From assembly GCA_008501835.1 (NCBI GenBank), contig QQUB01000266.1, forward strand, positions 1 to 8,458: a stretch of DNA of 8,458 bases, written 5' to 3'. Shown here one piece after another: positions 6,750 through 8,458 of this stretch. The stretch comes from Bacteroidota bacterium. Lineage in GTDB: Bacteria > Bacteroidota > Bacteroidia > Chitinophagales > Saprospiraceae. Both the position numbers and the translations under genes were made by a program. Below the pieces are notes generated by a model. It saw nothing but the letters and a program-made list of their open reading frames with translations. It ran no database searches and was not told where the DNA came from. Numbering within the stretch: the stretch's first letter is position 1; every line of letters starts with the position of its first letter.

Positions 6750-7142
6750 CCTTCGACTCTTTTGGGGCTTGACAAATTTTTTGTTATAAACTCTTTTAAA
6801 TTCCAGGCTTAATCCCCCGAAGTTTATTAATAATCCGTCTGCGATATTGTAGGCTTCACAGTAATTGATAGCTTGAGCTTTGTGCGAATTTTCTAATTTT
6901 TCCACAGCCTTTATTTCCAACATCACTTTATCTTCAATAAAAAAGTCAACTCTCCGGATACCGATTTGGGCACCCTTATAAAAAATCGACATTTCCATTT
7001 CTCTTTTAAAAGATAAACCGGCGGCTTCCAATTCAATTGCCAAAGCTCGTTGATAAATTACCTCCTGAAATCCGTTACCCAGTGTATTATGTACCTCCAT
7101 GGCACACCCAATAATCCTGTGAGTAATCTGATTGATATTCAT
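6732..7142 (-). CDS. GxxExxY family protein (PD-(D/E)XK nuclease-like)
   Basis: The product has 136 residues and the full family layout. After an N-terminal helix (INQITHRIIGCAMEVHNTLG) comes the name motif GFQEVIY at 24-30 (Gly24, Glu27, Tyr30). A nuclease-like core follows: RRVDFFIEDKVMLEIKAVEKL, with Asp66 and Glu76-x-Lys78 in the places of PD-(D/E)XK catalytic residues. The C-terminal part has the usual LLINFGG (105-110) and LEFKRV. The family is placed with PD-(D/E)XK nucleases by fold, but its function is not established. The Asp-Glu-Lys set is intact, so the protein may be active. The only in-frame ATG near the start is at 7142, after an A-rich stretch; no clear promoter was seen. It converges on the CNNM gene and sits alone between inverted repeats, consistent with a mobile cassette gene. 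There is no sign of decay. Confidence 0.9.
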   Translation of the reverse strand: MNINQITHRIIGCAMEVHNTLGNGFQEVIYQRALAIELEAAGLSFKREMEMSIFYKGAQIGIRRVDFFIEDKVMLEIKAVEKLENSHKAQAINYCEAYNIADGLLINFGGLSLEFKRVYNKKFVKPQKSRRFDDFS

Positions 7143-7206
7143 TTGATTGTCTTTTGGTTTGAACTATAAAGAAGTATAATCTAAGAAAAGTTCCATACAG
7201 TTTTAA

Positions 7207-7246
7207 AATCCTGTTTATCCTGTAATCAAAAGAATCGTGTCCAGAC
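7207..7246 (-). repeat. Right inverted-repeat end of the GxxExxY cassette
   Basis: Read on the minus strand from 7246 it begins GTCTGGACACGATT, then TACAGGATAAACAGGATT after a short CTTTTGAT stretch. It mirrors the left end at 6678-6708. It lies about 65 bp upstream of the GxxExxY start codon, so it may also carry that gene's promoter region. Confidence 0.5.
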
Positions 7247-7256
7247 GATGAGGAAA

Positions 7257-7297
7257 AAAATAGCCCTGATTCAGTAATTATGAATCAGGGCTATTTT
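7257..7297 (-). terminator. Strong terminator of the metal-binding lipoprotein gene
   Basis: AAAATAGCCCTGATTCA (7257-7273) and TGAATCAGGGCTATTTT (7281-7297) form a perfect 17-bp stem around a 7-nt loop. On the minus strand it starts 17 nt after the lipoprotein stop and runs into a T tract (the A run at 7254-7260 on the plus strand). This is a classic intrinsic terminator. Confidence 0.9.
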
Positions 7298-7314
7298 ACT
7301 TCAGCCTTGGCCTA

Positions 7315-7746
7315 TTATCCATGGGTATGTCCCACATGCTCATTCTTCACATAATCCATACCGCATTCAGGGCATTGGCCGGCCGCATCAGCTCCGCTGC
7401 CTTTACAGTGCATTGGGCAGATGTACGCTGAGTGATATGGAGCGTTGAAAACATAGTCCATTTCACAGGCAGGGCATTTGCCGGGCTCTGAGGATCCACT
7501 GCCGTCACAGTGCATTGGGCAAATGTACATGGAAGTGACCTCTAGTCCAGGTTTTCCATCTGCTTCACCCTCCGAGGCTTCTGTTGCTTCTCCGGCATTG
7601 GCTTCAGAAGATTCTCCTTCGGAAACTTCAGTAGTTTCAGTAGAATCACCTTCCGTATTATCAGAAGCTGTATTGTTACAGGCGCTCAATAACATGATAG
7701 CAAAAAACATGGCTACCATTCCAAAATGAATTTTGAATTTCTTCAT
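7315..7746 (-). CDS. Lipoprotein with two heavy-metal-binding repeats
   Basis: The product has 143 residues. A signal peptide ends in the lipobox LSAC with lipidated Cys23. A low-complexity Ser/Thr/Glu/Gly linker (about 24-66) holds the rest away from the membrane. Two copies of a cysteine-rich unit follow with a 34-residue period: YICPMHCDGSG...GKCPACEMDYV (74-99) and YICPMHCKGSG...GQCPECGMDYV (108-133). This is the heavy-metal-binding motif known from copper/silver efflux proteins, usually written YxCPMHP...PGxCPxCGM. Here Cys (80 and 114) replaces the Pro after His, giving each copy four Cys, one His and one Met. The first copy has Glu95 where Gly is normal. The tail HVGHTHG adds more His. 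It probably binds copper, zinc or a similar metal at the envelope; which metal, and whether for storage, sensing or resistance, is not shown. No efflux gene is next to it. It is divergent from the SH3 lipoprotein gene. Confidence 0.85.
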   Translation of the reverse strand: MKKFKIHFGMVAMFFAIMLLSACNNTASDNTEGDSTETTEVSEGESSEANAGEATEASEGEADGKPGLEVTSMYICPMHCDGSGSSEPGKCPACEMDYVFNAPYHSAYICPMHCKGSGADAAGQCPECGMDYVKNEHVGHTHG

Positions 7747-7842
7747 GATTTGAAAAAAATTATGTTGTTTGAAAAAAGTGGTTTCCTGAAAAAATATTGA
7801 GTGTTCGTTTGGTAGGTTGGAAGTGAGAACTGTTTAAAATCA

Positions 7843-7875
7843 AAGTTTATTGTTTCCGCAAATAAACTTATCTTG
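7843..7875 (+). promoter_or_regulatory. Possible promoter and operator of the SH3 lipoprotein gene
   Basis: TATCTTG (7869-7875) is a partial match to the -7 box, 35 nt before the ATG at 7911. A TTG at 7850-7852 lies somewhat close for a -33 box. Overlapping them is a perfect 9-bp inverted repeat, AAGTTTATT (7843-7851) and AATAAACTT (7861-7869), with a 9-nt spacer, which could be an operator. The arms are A/T-rich, so chance is possible. The rest of the gap from 7747 shows nothing clear. Confidence 0.3.
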
Positions 7876-7910
7876 GCTTTTTCAAGGTTAAAAATAAAAA
7901 TAAATTCAAA

Positions 7911-8458
7911 ATGCGCTTTGTAGCTTTATTGATTGTCGTGGTTTTTTTGACAGCTTGTGGTACTGGTGGAGGAAAAATTAAAATCTTACTCGAAGATGTG
8001 AATCAGGATTTTGCACCGGATAAAAGAGTGGCCTTGTTTGATGTGAGAGCCATTAAAAAAGGCGGGAAGTATTTGCTTGAAGGAACTTCCAATTTACCAG
8101 AGGCTGTTGAAGCTTTAGTCGCTAAATGTGAGGATGCTGGATTTAAAGTAGAGAACAGGGTGGAAATGTATCCGGACGAAACCCTGGAGGGGAAATTGTA
8201 TGGAGTTGTGAATTTATCGGTATGTAATATCAGGTCACATCCCGCTCACTCGGCGGAGTTGTCAACTCAGGCCACTTTAGGTACCCCTCTGAAAGTACTG
8301 ACCAAACAAAAAGGATGGTATCTGATACAAACTCCCGATGGATACCTGGGCTGGCTTGACAGTGGAGGATTTGCACAAATGACAGAGGAAGAGATGAACG
8401 ACTGGCAGTCAGCAAAGAAGGTTGTTTTCCTTCCGCAATATGGATTTGCCTATGGTCA
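7911..8458 (+). CDS. SH3-domain lipoprotein, probable NlpC/P60 peptidase, partial
   Basis: The frame stays open for 182 codons plus two bases and leaves the window without a stop. Residues 1-16 form a lipoprotein signal peptide (MRFVALLIVVVFLTAC, lipidated Cys16). Residues about 22-95 are a mixed region I do not recognise by motif (DKRVALFDVRAIKKGGKYLLEGTS). Residues about 97-150 look like a bacterial SH3 domain: YGVVNLSVCNIRSHP opens it, with TLGTPLKVLTKQKGWYLIQT and DGYLGWLD further on. In Bacteroidota this order normally leads to a second SH3-like part and a C-terminal NlpC/P60 (C40) cysteine peptidase that cuts peptidoglycan peptides, as in YkfC-type enzymes. The catalytic domain would lie beyond the right edge, so the peptidase call is inference from architecture. 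The ATG follows an A-rich stretch without a Shine-Dalgarno sequence and gives a clean signal peptide. Confidence 0.8.
   Translation, partial: MRFVALLIVVVFLTACGTGGGKIKILLEDVNQDFAPDKRVALFDVRAIKKGGKYLLEGTSNLPEAVEALVAKCEDAGFKVENRVEMYPDETLEGKLYGVVNLSVCNIRSHPAHSAELSTQATLGTPLKVLTKQKGWYLIQTPDGYLGWLDSGGFAQMTEEEMNDWQSAKKVVFLPQYGFAYG

Larger units (their letters stand above)
6678..7246. mobile_element. Putative GxxExxY cassette with inverted-repeat ends
   Basis: GTCTTGACACGATT (6678-6691) and AATCGTGTCCAGAC (7233-7246) are inverted repeats matching at 13 of 14 positions. Inside them, AGGATAA (6695-6701) and TTATCCT (7215-7221) also match in inverted orientation. The only gene between them is GxxExxY. 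The left end begins two bases after the CNNM stop codon and the right end lies 10 bp from the terminator of the next gene. There is no transposase and no evident target duplication. A non-autonomous mobile cassette is my inference; the ends could instead be ordinary interspersed repeats. Confidence 0.45.

Noticed and set aside
7478..7729. 83-codon plus-strand open frame over the metal-binding lipoprotein
   Set aside because: It is Ser/Pro-rich and the mirror of the Ser/Glu linker of the real lipoprotein gene on the other strand.
6732..7746. GxxExxY and metal-binding lipoprotein as one minus-strand operon or toxin-antitoxin pair
   Set aside because: A 17-bp-stem terminator and an inverted-repeat end separate them, and neither protein resembles a toxin or antitoxin.

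Overview
The window looks like a chromosomal segment of a Bacteroidota bacterium, possibly from the Saprospiria or Cytophagia; the finer placement is a guess. Four things point there. It encodes a GLPGLI-family protein followed by an outer-membrane barrel protein with a carboxypeptidase-regulatory-like N-terminus. The starts are A-rich and lack Shine-Dalgarno sequences. There are TAnnTTTG-type -7 promoter boxes. Intergenic gaps hold drifting simple repeats and a GxxExxY gene. No rRNA, tRNA or CRISPR array was seen.

Layout. (1) 1-1296, minus strand: a membrane sensor histidine kinase, cut by the left edge inside its ATPase domain. (2) 1297-1617: a divergent intergenic region with a possible promoter and structured leader for the kinase, phased TTAAC repeats, and a good -7 box for the rightward genes. 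(3) 1618-5256, plus strand: a two-gene unit, a secreted GLPGLI-family protein then a 926-residue outer-membrane beta-barrel protein, separated by 108 bp that can fold into a hairpin. (4) 5257-5604: non-coding, with an interspersed hairpin, CAGT-rich repeats and a strong two-way terminator. (5) 5605-6675, plus strand: a CNNM plus CBS-pair membrane protein (CorB/CorC/HlyC superfamily) without the usual C-terminal domain. (6) 6678-7246: a GxxExxY gene on the minus strand bracketed by imperfect inverted repeats, probably a small mobile cassette. (7) 7257-7746: a lipoprotein on the minus strand with two cysteine-rich heavy-metal-binding repeats, ending in a 17-bp-stem terminator. (8) 7911-8458, plus strand: the N-terminal part of a lipoprotein with an SH3 domain, probably a cell-wall peptidase cut by the right edge.

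How the genes may work together. The kinase and the GLPGLI/barrel pair are divergent around a region with response-regulator-like direct repeats, so envelope sensing may control the pair; this is inference. Almost everything else is also envelope-related: ion transport, metal binding and peptidoglycan turnover. I see no defence system or large new machinery. The least ordinary items are the inverted-repeat-bounded GxxExxY cassette, the GGGMRI motif shared by the two paired envelope proteins, and the duplicated metal-binding repeat with cysteine in place of the usual proline.
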